Below the pieces are notes generated by a model. The model saw nothing but the letters and a program-made list of their open reading frames with translations. It was not told the origin of the DNA and searched no databases. A program made the position numbers and the translations under genes. A stretch of 64,000 bases of DNA from Dryocosmus kuriphilus (taxonomy: Eukaryota > Arthropoda > Insecta > Hymenoptera > Cynipidae), in the NCBI GenBank assembly GCA_038277395.1, contig CM076190.1, forward strand, positions 182,902,001 through 182,966,000, given 5' to 3'. This document shows positions 34,727 to 44,461 of this stretch, one piece after another (positions within the stretch are counted from its first letter, which is position 1; each line of letters begins with the position of its first letter).

Positions 34727-35214
34727 CCGATGGTGAGAGGCGAGGGGACTCACTGAAATCAAGCACCCCGAAAGTAATGTCCAAAATTGAATTTATTACA
34801 ATTGAATGATCTTCCTTACATTCAACGCGTCTCATTTACTTTTTGTTTGGAAGCGTTATCCTTGAAACACTCAACAATTGCATTTTTTGCACTTGCAGCG
34901 CCATCTATCGCGAATCGAAAAAAAAATTTCAAACAAAACTTACGTATTTCATAAATGAGAATCTGAATCTGTGATAAAAAATTGGGGTTCCCATTTGAAA
35001 TTACGAAGTTACCCCCACCCCTGCCCCCTTAGCGGGTGAGGTGAGGTAAATTTTTGCAAACCCGCTTTTCCCCCTCGAAAATAAAAAGTTTTTATTAAGA
35101 ACATTTTTTTCGTAGGATGCGTATTTTTTGAGATATTTCGATTTGTCAAGTTAAAAAAAACACCCTGTTTATATATATATATATAGTTTATACTTGAATC
35201 TAATTGGAACAAAA

Positions 35215-35357
35215 AAAGTTGAAGGACCGATGGATGGTCCAGTTCAAGTGCATTATTTGCAGCCACTTATTTTACTTGAATAATCCAGAGTATTTATTTC
35301 GAGTAGAATTGAGTTTAAATCCCCTCTTTGGGAATTTTTCTCCATATTTAATAGTTT
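35215..35357 (+). repeat. Dispersed repeat, 5' part (interrupted by the CACTA-like element)
   Basis: GGACCGATGGATGGTCCAG..., ACTTGAATAATCCAGAGTAT and ATTGAGTTTAAATCC closely match 63131-63225. The match resumes at 44462 on the far side of the 9.1 kb insertion. Confidence 0.85.
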
Positions 35358-35369
35358 CCCTGGTGAAAA

Positions 35370-35800
35370 TGGTGTGTTTAGGAAATGTTCTTGAAGTGTT
35401 TCTGCTAGTATTATGGAGATATTTAGGAGGGATTGCACAAGACATCCTCAGATGTTTACGAAGTGCTTTTTGGCACGTTGAGATGTTTTCAAGATGTTTG
35501 CGGACGTGTTTGCGAGATATTCCGAAGTGTTTGCGTGATGTTCGTTGGTGTTTGCGTGATGTTCGTTGGTGTTTCGGAGATGTTGTCGAAGTGTTCGTAA
35601 TAGTTCTCACAGAGTGTTGTTGTGGAAGTGTTTAAACACTTTGTAGAGTGTACGAATACTACACAAAGGTTTCAGGAGTGCGTAACAAGATGTTTGCTGA
35701 GCGTTTCGTAAATGTTTTGGACGTCTGGCATGTGTTTCCAATATCTTTCGCGAAGTACTCTCGAAGTGAAAACACTTCATGACTCGTGGCAAATCTCATG
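35370..35800. repeat. Left subterminal repeats of the CACTA-like element
   Basis: Imperfect short repeats, including GTGTTTGCGTGATGTTCGTT twice in tandem near 35528-35570 and many GAAGTGTTT / GAGATGTTT variants. Subterminal arrays of 10-20 bp motifs are where CACTA transposase accessory proteins bind. Confidence 0.75.
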
Positions 35801-36113
35801 ACCTATTTTATGTTTCTGATACTCTTGTGTAGTGTTATATCCTAAATGGTGCCAGTCATAAGTATTTCCTGATGTTTCAAGGGGATAATCATCTTGCAAC
35901 TTCATTTGCACTTTTAGCATTAACTCCTTTATTCAGTAATAATTACTAAAATATATAGGATATAAAATGTCTAAAAATGTTTATACAATGATATAAAAAT
36001 GTTTAAAATGTCTTGAACTGTTCACACATCAGTAGGCCTGCAAACACACAACAGGTTTAAAGTAACGACACCCTACAAAGAAGTTTTGATAAACTCACAA
36101 ATCAACAGAATAC

Positions 36114-36547
36114 TTACATTTGGTCGCTTATTGCATGCGCAGCAGGTCCAATCGAACCCAGCCACCCAATCTCTTCATCCCACGCTGCAGCCCTCTGCCA
36201 CAGCTCATTCATTAGCTGCATCATACGAAGCTGGTGTGGTTGTTGTTGTTGGGGTGGTGGTTGTGGTGCTGGTTGTTGTGGTAGTGATGCTGGTTGTGGT
36301 GGTAGTGGTGCTGGTTGATGTGGTAGTGGTGGTTGTTGTTGTGGTAGTGGTGGTTGAAGTTGTTCCTGTGGTGCATGCAGGTGATTTGATCCCCTCTTGC
36401 TGTATACTCTTCTGGTGCTCTGACCTCTCTCGACTTTTGAGGCGATAAGGTCCTCCACATTACAGCCAGACTGCCGCAGCGCCTTCAGACTTGCGGCAAA
36501 GCCACAAGGACCCCCCATCGCCACAATCCTTTTAGGAAGGTAGGTGC
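36114..36547 (-). CDS. Pro/Gln-rich exon of an unrecognised CACTA-element gene
   Basis: The minus-strand exon follows the acceptor TTAAATGTTGCAG. It reads TYLPKRIVAMGGPCGFAASL and LRQSGCNVEDLIASKVERGQ, then a Pro/Gln-rich stretch coded by the GGTTGTTGTGGTGG-like repeat, then MMQLMNELWQRAAAWDEEIG. It ends at a strong donor (CAAAT|GTAAGTA at 36113) or at the ATG TAA overlapping it. A short last exon after the TGTGTTTGCAG acceptor near 36037 would add only a few residues. An upstream exon at 36653-36722 joins in phase (AAG A|GC ACC). No domain was recognised. The downstream helix-rich segment could be an oligomerisation region. Confidence 0.5.
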
Positions 36548-36652
36548 CTGCAACATTTAAGGTAGAAAACTCATGTAGATAAATATGGCTGGAACTGTCA
36601 CCATTTACTCCTCTCAATGTATATACAGTAAATGAACAAATACACCACTTAC

Positions 36653-36722
36653 TCTTAGCGACGTTGAGGAACTCAGACGAGAATTTTAAGGTCCCAGGGG
36701 TCCGCGAGCCCACGACCTTCAT
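36653..36722 (-). CDS. Upstream exon of the same CACTA-element gene
   Basis: Reads MKVVGSRTPGTLKFSSEFLN VAK and ends at the donor GCTAAGA|GTAAGTGG (36652). It leaves one base that completes a Ser codon with the exon ending at 36547. The frame is open further upstream to about 36770, so the true 5' boundary is uncertain. Product unknown. Confidence 0.45.
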
Positions 36723-36779
36723 TTTAGAGGCTTTCTCTCCAAACCGCCCTTGAGAACGATCACAGACCAATCACTGTGT

Positions 36780-37970
36780 GACTCTCACCGCACACAGATC
36801 CTCATAGGAGGGTTTGGAGCAGAATATGCCATTTCCCAGGCTGACCTTTAACTCAACAGCAATTCACCAAATTAAACAATCTCACTACATTTAAGGCTTT
36901 CACTCAGTTACATTTAGGGCACAACTGTTGTTACCTTCTCCTCCTCAGATGACGTGGACACACCACTTGTGCTTCCTGCTGTCGAATTTGGTGCGGTAGT
37001 TGGAGGTCACATCACTGTGAACAAAATAAAAATTTTCAGGACTGACTCACCTTTATGAGCATTTTCAAGCCCAAAAACGGTACCTGTAACCCAAATCGTA
37101 TTCTACAAAGAACATTTCGATCAAGCGATTCCTAAAGCATTAGAGGGGATCTCACCTCAAGATAATTAGCTAGCCATTTTTGGCTTGCTGCAATAAAGTT
37201 CAAATCTCCCGAAATAACAGAATTCAAATTTCATACTTGGTTGTCTCCAATGTGATATGTGACAGGCATACTTTGTTGTAGCTGTTCACTCAATTACTTC
37301 TATTGTTCCTTTTCAGATATGTAATGTCATGCTTTTCCTCCCATCCCACATGTAGGGCTTTGAGTCCTTATATAGTGTACTGAGAACCAAAGTAACTAGA
37401 ACCCCAAGTAAAGTTAAGCATACTGAACTGAGTGATTGGCACCCTTTCGTACATTTCTTCTCACAATTTAAGTAAATGAGAAAAGAAAAGAAAACACATC
37501 CCTGCACTAGCAGATGTTAATACTTATATGACATTGAAATTGTTAACAGCAAAATTTTGAGCATGGTGATAAACCAAGCATGGTCAAATAACATTATGCT
37601 TTGCACACAAGAGACCAATGCACCCATTGAAAGAGATCATATTTTACATAATGAATTAAAATATTTAACAAGAAATACTTAAATATCTTTATATATGAAC
37701 ATATATATGTCTATGATTAAAAAAACAAGGTAATATAAGAAACTTAGACGAGAATATGAGTACGGACTTGGAAAAAATGGTAAATAAACAAATAACCTAA
37801 TAACGACTAAAAAAAATTTTTACAAGACATACAAAGGCAAAGTATAAAAAGTCTACAAAGCCCTACTGAGAAATGGTTTAGTCAAACTCTGGCATATTGT
37901 TTATCCACTCTTGAACATGTTGAGAGTTTGATGCTGGTAACTTACATATGAGATCCTTTATATCAGTCAT
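36780..37970. other. CACTA-element interior without a clear gene
   Basis: Lies between the two minus-strand genes. A possible exon at about 36932-37010 has a good donor (GAAG|GTAACA) but every acceptor-compatible frame contains a stop. The rest is AT-rich with no recognisable motif. Confidence 0.4.
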
Positions 37971-37976
37971 TTTCTC

Positions 37977-38320
37977 CTATACTACTTTCAAAATGCTCTC
38001 TTTGAAATTATTTAAATTTTCTTCATTTCCTCTTTGTTTTTCTTCATATCTTCTTTCCACTCGTTCATTAAATTCCTTCTGGAAGCTGTTGAATTTCTTC
38101 TCAAAATATGCCAAATAGTCCTTGTTCTGCTGCTCTTTTTCTTTAAGCTTCTTCTGAAAATCTTGTGATTCTGATCTCTGCTTACTGAGCTCTTTTTCAA
38201 ATAGGCGTATTTTATGATGTAATTCAGAACTGAGATCGGGTGAGGGAATTTTGCTCAGCAAGTCTTTGTAGTTGCCCCATTCAGTGTTACTGGACTCAAG
38301 ACGGCGTTTCTTGGAAGATT
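37977..38320 (-). CDS. Coiled-coil accessory protein of the CACTA-like element, exon 3
   Basis: Follows the acceptor TTTAATTTTTAG in phase 0. Encodes a basic start (QSSKKRRLESSNTEWGNYKD), then an uninterrupted charged region rich in Glu, Lys, Gln and Phe (LFEKELSKQRSESQDFQKKL, KEKEQQNKDYLAYFEKKFNS and on to ILKVV), ending at TAG. This is a strong coiled-coil pattern of roughly 80 residues. The KKRR cluster could be a nuclear localisation signal. With exons 1 and 2 the protein is about 240 residues. Function is inferred only from its place in the element. Confidence 0.7.
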
Positions 38321-38411
38321 GCTAAAAATTAAAAAAGCAGCTGAAATGATATGCTGTGACACAATCACAAAAGATATGCACAAAATACACCAGAACTACA
38401 TCAACACTTAC

Positions 38412-38551
38412 ATTAGAGACTCGGAACTTGCTCACTAACCGACTGCCGCTCACATTGTCCTCTTGAGATGAGCTTGCAGGCTCTGAGTCCCTGTCCGGCA
38501 TCACTGGACACTGAGTGCGGCCTTTTGCAGCCTGCAACGCCTCCTTTGACT
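38412..38551 (-). CDS. Coiled-coil accessory protein, exon 2
   Basis: The acceptor is TTTATCCCACAG; the donor is TCTAAT|GTAAGTG at 38411. It starts with AG, completing a Glu codon with the G at the end of exon 1, and ends on a codon boundary, matching exon 3. It reads SKEALQAAKGRTQCPVMPDR, then a Ser/Asp-rich linker with SSSQEDNVSGSRLVSKF. Low complexity, no domain recognised. The matching phases at both junctions are the main evidence. Confidence 0.7.
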
Positions 38552-38599
38552 CTGTGGGATAAACTAGTTATTAATTATCAGAACATATTTCACCCAGTC

Positions 38600-39727
38600 A
38601 GGGTTAAGATGCAAAAATAGTCGACACTCGAAAAACTATTCATAGGAATATTAGTTAAAATAAATGGGTAAAACTTCTGTACTCGGTCTTTTTCAAAAAA
38701 TTTTTTTTTTGCTGAAATTTTTTTGTTTTTTTCGAACGGCATCCATATTTATGTGAGAAAATTTTGTATTTAATTATATATTTCTAGTTCGCTAAAGGGC
38801 GGCGCCTAACCTGTCCAGAATTATTTATTTTAGAATTTGAAAAAGTAGAAGTTGTCAAAAGAGCATTTCCAACCACCTTTCCAGTCAAATTAAATTATTC
38901 TCACTATCCGAACAGAATATGGTAACGAAAAAGCATTTCCAAACCACCTTTCCATGCAAAATAAATAATTTCCACTTTTCAAAAAGAATAGGGGAATCAT
39001 TGGAGTAATGGAGGGGTTTTTCATGACTCATTAAAGTTTTGAAAATATGGTTTTAAATATTCAAAATATTCATTACTCCAATTATTACTCTATATTCTGT
39101 TTGAAAAGTGGGAATTATTAATTTTGCATGGAAAGGTGGTTTATGGAAATGCTTTTTTTGTTACTATATTCTGCTTGGAAAGTGGGAATTATTAATTTTG
39201 ACTGGAAAGGTGGTTGGAAATGATTTTTTGTTACCATATTCTGTTCAGATAGTGAGATATATTAAATGTGACTGGAAAGGTGGTTGAAAACGCTCTTTTG
39301 TTTGTAAATATACAAATTCTACTTTTTCAAATTCTAAAATAAATAATTCTGGACAGGTTAGGTGCCGTCCTTTAGCGAACTAGAAATATATAATTAAATA
39401 CACAATTTACTCACATACAGATGAATGCCGTTCGAATAAACAAAAAATTTACCAACACACACGATATTTGTTTATTTACAAAAAATTGTTTTAAGAAATC
39501 TTCCCCCTCATTTTTTCTTCTAAGTTTTTCGCCAACCATTTTCGAAAAAGACCGAGTATGGAAGTTTTACCAATAAATGCAGTGTGTATTTTATATATAA
39601 TTAAACTGGAAGTGGACCTGGCAAATAATGCGTACTCCAAGTACCATAACCTTCTATAGGAGACTCCCAAGAGTGTCATAACCTACACCACGTTTTGAGA
39701 AATGGGTTGAGGAAAATTATATCTTAC
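38600..39727. other. Intron 1 of the accessory gene, containing an inverted repeat
   Basis: Contains inverted arms: TTAGCGAACTAGAAATATA at 39371-39389 and its complement near 38779-38797, plus GGACAGGTTAGG / CCTAACCTGTCC at 39351-39362 and 38807-38818. Between them are several copies of a TGGAAAGGTGGTT motif in both orientations. It looks like a separate fold-back or MITE-like insertion of about 650-700 bp (about 38690-39540) within the intron. Confidence 0.6.
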
Positions 39728-39974
39728 CTCCAAGTCTACTGATGAGTCCGTAATATCTGCTTGCCTTTTCACCCTTTGAATTCAGGCTGGTTTTTATTAA
39801 GTAGACCCGTCCATGCTCAAAGCCTGTTAGTGTTTTGGGCTTAAAAGAGCGCGTAGTCTTGTCAGGAAAAACTTGTCTAATTTTACTCACAGGCACGTAC
39901 TCTTTCTCGCCATCAGCTTTGTATTTCACGTACGCGTACCAGTTGGACGAATCGACACTAATATTATCAGTCAT
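39728..39974 (-). CDS. Coiled-coil accessory protein, exon 1 (N-terminal)
   Basis: The chosen start is ATG at 39972-39974 (MTDNISVDSSNWYAYVKYKA); an upstream in-frame start exists, but this one leads directly into the conserved-looking part. It continues EKEYVPVSKIRQVFPDKTTR and FEHGRVYLIKTSLNSKG, ending at the donor TTGGAG|GTAAGA. A small beta-rich N-terminal module (W-YAYVKY...VPVS.I) resembles those at the start of several transposon-linked and BEN-type insect proteins, but I cannot name it with certainty. It is transcribed divergently from the transposase, whose start is 470 bp away. Confidence 0.65.
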
Positions 39975-40089
39975 GATTATTATTTCATTATTTAAACTAT
40001 TTAATAAAATTATCAACAAAATAGCAAATTTTCAACGATTGCCTCCCGGTTGAGCTGCTTAGCGTGGGTAGAGTGTGCCGTGTGCCGAG

Positions 40090-40140
40090 ACGCGCCGATA
40101 GGTCGACCTATCGAGTCGATCGATAGGTCGACTCTCGGTA
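40090..40140. promoter_or_regulatory. Palindromic motifs between the two divergent CACTA genes
   Basis: Perfect palindrome CGATAGGTCGACCTATCG, followed by a second CGATCGATAGGTCGACTCTCG. It lies in the 470 bp between the accessory-gene start (39974) and transposase start (40443). A bidirectional promoter or protein-binding site is a reasonable guess from position only. Confidence 0.4.
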
Positions 40141-40442
40141 TATTCGATTTGCACCAGCGTTACTTTTAACGCTTTTAATTGGTTTGAGTATTGTTTTCAG
40201 TTGTTGAAATAATTTTAAATCAATACTTGATTCTCTGCACCTGCTCAAGCATGACTGACAAACCGTAGTAAAGACCATATTATTTTCCATTCTCTCAAGG
40301 AAATCTATCGATTTTTGTATTGATTATCGATCGACCGCCATCGTGGTGAACTTGACACGCTCCTAGCCTATCATACATACTTATTATTAATATTGCATTA
40401 TATTGTATTATTGGAATGTCCAGACCAAAGTCTTAAATTGCA

Positions 40443-40550
40443 ATGAGTGGTTATAAGCGCTATTTATTCACCGGTGGGAAAATTCCTCGTTCCACACTAT
40501 GGTATCGCCGGAAACAAGCGGAACTGCAGCAACGGCTTCTCTACAATTAG
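40443..40550 (+). CDS. CACTA-like transposase, exon 1
   Basis: ATG at 40443 begins MSGYKRYLFTGGKIPRSTLW and runs 35 codons to a splice donor (AATTAG|GTAATAAT). The last codon before the donor is TAG, probably from CAG, which would give the canonical CAG|GT; if so it is another disabling change. Starts of the type MSxYKRYL followed by a basic segment are known from insect EnSpm-like transposases. The next coding block begins near 40970. Confidence 0.6.
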   Translation: MSGYKRYLFTGGKIPRSTLWYRRKQAELQQRLLYN

Positions 40551-40964
40551 GTAATAATGCACATTTATATTTTAGTTTGAGCCTACTAGATCGTGGATCT
40601 AGCATTGAACTTCGGAGAGCAGCTTGCTACAATATATTGATTTACATATAATTTAATTGAAAGTACATGCCCCTTGTGATATTATTAAGTCTATGAATGG
40701 AGAACACCAAAACGAAAAAAAATTTTCTATGATTTTGATGAATCATAGCAACTCTGGTTCAATGATGCAAACATCCATTTAAAATACATTTACAGTTCCT
40801 TGACTACAGCAATAATTCCTACAAGAATTGTATTACTTACATCGATAATTGTACAAAATGTCTTAGGCTTGAAAGTTTCACGTTCAACATTTTTAGTACA
40901 ATATTCTTCTTACCTTTGCTTTTTCTGCTTCTTCACTTTTCTCTTCTTATTAAATCTTCAACCT

Positions 40965-43619
40965 GCGCAAGTGGCTCAAAGGGATCAATCGCAAAGCAGT
41001 AAAATGCAAGGAAGCGAAATGAGTGTCATCTGTGACCGGTCTGATACTGAATCAAACTCCCTCAATGAAACGTCTATGTCTGTCAACGCAAACCCTTTAA
41101 CTTCACAGCTTTCTTTATTACTATCAGATGGCCTACAGGACTCAGACTCAGTTCAGAGCTTCATTACTGACAGTGGTTTGATGGAGTCAGTGCATATGTC
41201 TTGTGAGGAATTGGCGGGCACTTGTGATGCAAGCTCCTCTAATTCAAGTGAGGAATTTGTGGGTACATGTGATGCAAGCTCCTCTAATTCAAGCCATTCA
41301 GATCATACAGATTCTGAAAAATGTGATCCGAGTTCCCCTCATTCAAGTTGTAATGAAGAGGAGAATGTAAACTCTCCTGGTGACATGGCACCAGCAGAGG
41401 ACCCTCTTTGTCCATGCACAGAATCAACTGAAAAAGATGTCATGCTAATGACACTTGTGTTGGGATTGAGGCACAATTTATCCTGGAAGGCTCAAGTAGA
41501 TGTGCTTAAACTAATTCAAAATATTTTTGGAGTCAGTAAAATCAGTGCAACCAAGTATCATTATTTAAATACACTTGGATTAGAGAGTGATAACATAAAA
41601 TTTCACATTTACTGTTCCCATTGTGATGTATATTTGGTTGGAGCTGAATGAAGATATGAAAGGTTTTGGGAATTGTAAATACTGTGGCAGTAGTGTAGGT
41701 GTGTCTATAGCTTCCAACTTCTTTTTTTCTGTGTCAGTTGAGTCCCAATTGAAGAAATTATTCCAAGATCGAAATCTTGTTCACTCACTATTGACTCACA
41801 GATTTAACAAGAAAAAATTAAAACAAGACGCTTTGGAGGACATTTATGATGGTTCATGCTATGAGAAACATTGTGGGGAAGGGGGTATTTTGTCCTCTCT
41901 TTACAACTTTTCATACAGCTTTTCAACTGATGAAGTTCCATTTGAAAAATCATCAAACAAAACTATTTGGCCGATTTACTTAACAATTAATGAGTTGCTA
42001 TTTGAAGATCGCAGCAAATACATACTGCTGGCTGGCCCTTATGTAGGAGCAAAGGATCCTAATCAAAAAGTGTTTTTAAAACGATTTGTGGAAGAAGCAA
42101 ATAGACTTTCCAGTGAGGGATTTGCATGGACTCACAACGGTACAGATGTAGTTAGTCGGGTCATTCCTCTTTGTGCCATCGTAGATTCCGTAGCAAGGTA
42201 TCAGCTTCTAAATCACCAGTCTTTTGCAGCATATTTTGGATGTACTTTTTGCTACCAAAAATCCCAACGAACACAAAGAGGACAGCGCTACCCCATTTCT
42301 TTGGTCCCAGCTGAGCAAAGAACTGACATTTCTATAAAATAAGATTTAAGAGAAGTATATCGAAGGAGGAATGAGCTGCTGGAGAAAGACAGACACTGGC
42401 GAGGGGTGAAGGGTCCCACTCCTCTCTTGAAACTTGTGTATTTCAGTTTAAGTTTAGGTTTTGTAGTGGACTACATGCACGCTATCCTTCTCGGTGGCAT
42501 AAGATTACACACAGAACTGATCTTTAAATCTGTTCACAAAAAATTCTAGATAGGAATGGAGGATGATAGACTCGGAATGAAGCATTTAATAAATGCTATT
42601 GATGAGCGCCTTACAAACCTAAAGCCTCCTTAATGTATTACTCGTGTACCGCGCTCCATGAAAGACATGAAATTGTGGAAAGCTAGTGAGTGTAGGTCAT
42701 GGCTCCTATTTTATTGCACTCCATGTTTAAATGGATTTTTAAAAGACAAACATCTGTATCACTTAGCTATGTTATCCGAAGCAAGCAATCTGCTCCTTCA
42801 GAAATCAGCCACACACAATGAAATCTCTCTTGCTCACAGAATTTACATGAGTTACACTTCGTTCTTTCAGAAATACTTTGGGGAACCTTATATGGTATAC
42901 AATGTTCACTTTCTGTCCCATATAGCACAAGGTCTCAGGAACTGGGGTCCACTCTGGAGTCATAATGCTTTCATGTACGAAGCGCAAAACAAACATCTGC
43001 TCCAGCTGTATAAGAGTTCATCAAATGTAGTTTTTCATATAGCTCGCTAGTTCCTTATCTATAACAATATACCACTTCTGTGTCAAAAGTTCAGTTCCTC
43101 TCAAAATACTGTCACATTTTGTGAAAATGTATTAGAAAATAGGTTAAAAAGGTTTGTTCGTGGTGAAGGTGGGTGCATTCTTCTAGGAAAAGGGAAAGTA
43201 TGCAGTCAATCCCCAGAAACAGTTTCTCTGCTAGCAGTGCATGGAGTGTCTCCACAAGGCTCTTATCCTACCAAAGAATGATCTTTAATGAGAAGAGATT
43301 TTGTACTTTGGCTTATACTTGCCAGGAAAAGTAGAACAATAATAACTGTGTGTACCTCGCCTCAAGGATACATGCTGTGATAACAAAAATAGTGGTGATA
43401 CCAAGTGGTAAAGTTTTCCTTTTTGTTCAAGAAATTAAAGTTAAAAGAGAACCATGCCTTTGGAACCAGCATGTTAAACTTGAACATATTAAGGTGGTGG
43501 ACAGTTATGGAATGACTCATTGTATTCAGCCATGTGATATTGCTTGTCAGTGTATCATTATGCATACCAAAGGTACTTCATATGTGAGCAAGGTTCCATT
43601 TGGCTGCTCTAAAGATTAA
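40965..43619 (+). pseudogene. CACTA/EnSpm-like (TNPD-type) transposase, multiple stops and frameshifts
   Basis: The long plus-strand coding region begins with an acidic Ser-rich part (two near-identical CDASSSNSS phrases). A zinc-binding pair follows (CSHCDVYLV, then NCKYCG) across a frameshift near 41630-41650. Further on are KTIWPIYLTINELLFEDRSK, LLAGPYVGAKDPN and FGCTFCYQK. The conserved TNPD C-terminal block follows (YMHAILLGGIRLHTEL; ECRSWLLFYCTPCLNGFLKD; PYMVYNVHFLSHIAQGLRNW GPLWSHNAFMYE). In-frame stops lie at about 42340, 42547, 42631, 43048 and 43278, and the frame shifts again near 43340 before a conserved-looking tail ending at 43619. Most stops look like single substitutions in an otherwise readable frame, so decay is fairly recent. 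Confidence 0.82.
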
Positions 43620-43904
43620 TATGTGAAGCTTAAATGATTAAATAAATCTTACTATTATGTACTAGTATCGCTGCACTCATGCTCACTACATGTATTGAAT
43701 ATAGCATGTGCTTGCATGCTGCACTGGTTATGTTGTATATTATTTCAAAACTTTTGTGCATACCTCATATATTATGCTGTAAAAATTTTCTCCCGCCATA
43801 AGACAAATCGTATTGCAACTGCTTGTCATGTTGTGTATTATTTCAAATTTTTTACACATATCTTGTATATTATCTTGTATATTATAATGTAATGGAAGTT
43901 TTCC

Positions 43905-44440
43905 AAGCGTTCTGTACATGTTTGACTGGTATTTGATGCTGGCGTGTTCGCTATGTGCTCTGCAATGTTGTAAAACATCTCATGACGTGTTTCTGAGGTG
44001 TTTATGCGGTGTTCTTAAGGCGTTTTGCTTAGATGTTCACGTAGTGTTTTGAGATGTTGCAGTAGCACTCCAAGAAGTGTTTTCGGAATGTTGCTGAGAA
44101 ATTCGTTGAATGCTGCAGCGAGCGACATGTTTCCGAGGGGAGGGGATTCTGAAGTGTTTGCCAGGATGCACTCATCTTGAGTGTTCAGAACGTGTTCTGT
44201 AAATTTTCTACCGGCGTCTTAAGAAATGTTCTGGCAGTGTTTTTATGACGTTTTCTACATGTTTCTCTGAAGTGTTTGGATTGTGTTTGAAAAAACACTA
44301 AGCAATATCTTGTTAAGTGTTTCCGAGATGTTTAGCTTGCGCTTTTGAAGACTAAGTATTGCCGAGGTATTTTCGAAATGTCCACAAGGTGTGCAGATAC
44401 CAGAAAACATCTCCGAAACACTCGACAAACACTTTATGAA
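43905..44440. repeat. Right subterminal repeats of the CACTA-like element
   Basis: Degenerate GTGTTT, GAGATGTTT, GAAGTGTTT and AAACACT phrases, matching in style the left array at 35370-35800. Confidence 0.7.
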
Positions 44441-44461
44441 TGCTCACGATTTTCTCCAGGG

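Larger units (their letters stand above)
32824..35167 (-). mobile_element. mariner-family transposon with ~450 bp TIRs (DD41D type)
   Basis: Ends are CAGGGTGTTTTTTTTAACTT at 32824 and its complement ending CACCCTG at 35167, flanked by TA-rich DNA. The inverted arms extend to about 33304 on the left and from about 34727 on the right. They share the ATTTCGATTTGTCAAG, AAGTTTTGTTTGAAATT, GCGATAGATGGCGCTGCA and ACTCACTGAAATCAAGCACC blocks and their complements. The minus-strand transposase lies between them. The arms are the source sequence of the 1-17675 satellite. The length of 2.34 kb is unusually large for mariner because of the long arms. Confidence 0.93.
35358..44461 (+). mobile_element. CACTA/EnSpm-like DNA transposon (9.1 kb)
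   Basis: Terminal inverted repeats are CCCTGGTGAAAATGGTG (35358-35374) and the complement of CCCTGGAGAAAATCGTG (44445-44461). TTT lies on both sides (35355-35357 and 44462-44464), fitting the 2-3 bp duplications of this superfamily. The uninterrupted paralogue at 63131-63480 confirms the boundaries. Hallmarks are subterminal arrays of short GTGTTT-containing repeats at both ends, a TNPD-like transposase on the plus strand and a spliced accessory gene on the minus strand. The termini begin CCCTGG rather than the textbook CACT(A/G). The superfamily call comes from the protein motifs and architecture. Confidence 0.8.

Noticed and set aside
35204..35792. Overlapping frames of 61-143 codons on both strands
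   Set aside because: They translate the subterminal GTGTTT repeats of the CACTA-like element, not a gene.
36932..37014. Possible exon with GAAG|GTAACA donor in the CACTA-like element
   Set aside because: The acceptor-compatible frames contain stops; the readable Pro/Thr/Ser frame needs a TGA to be bypassed.
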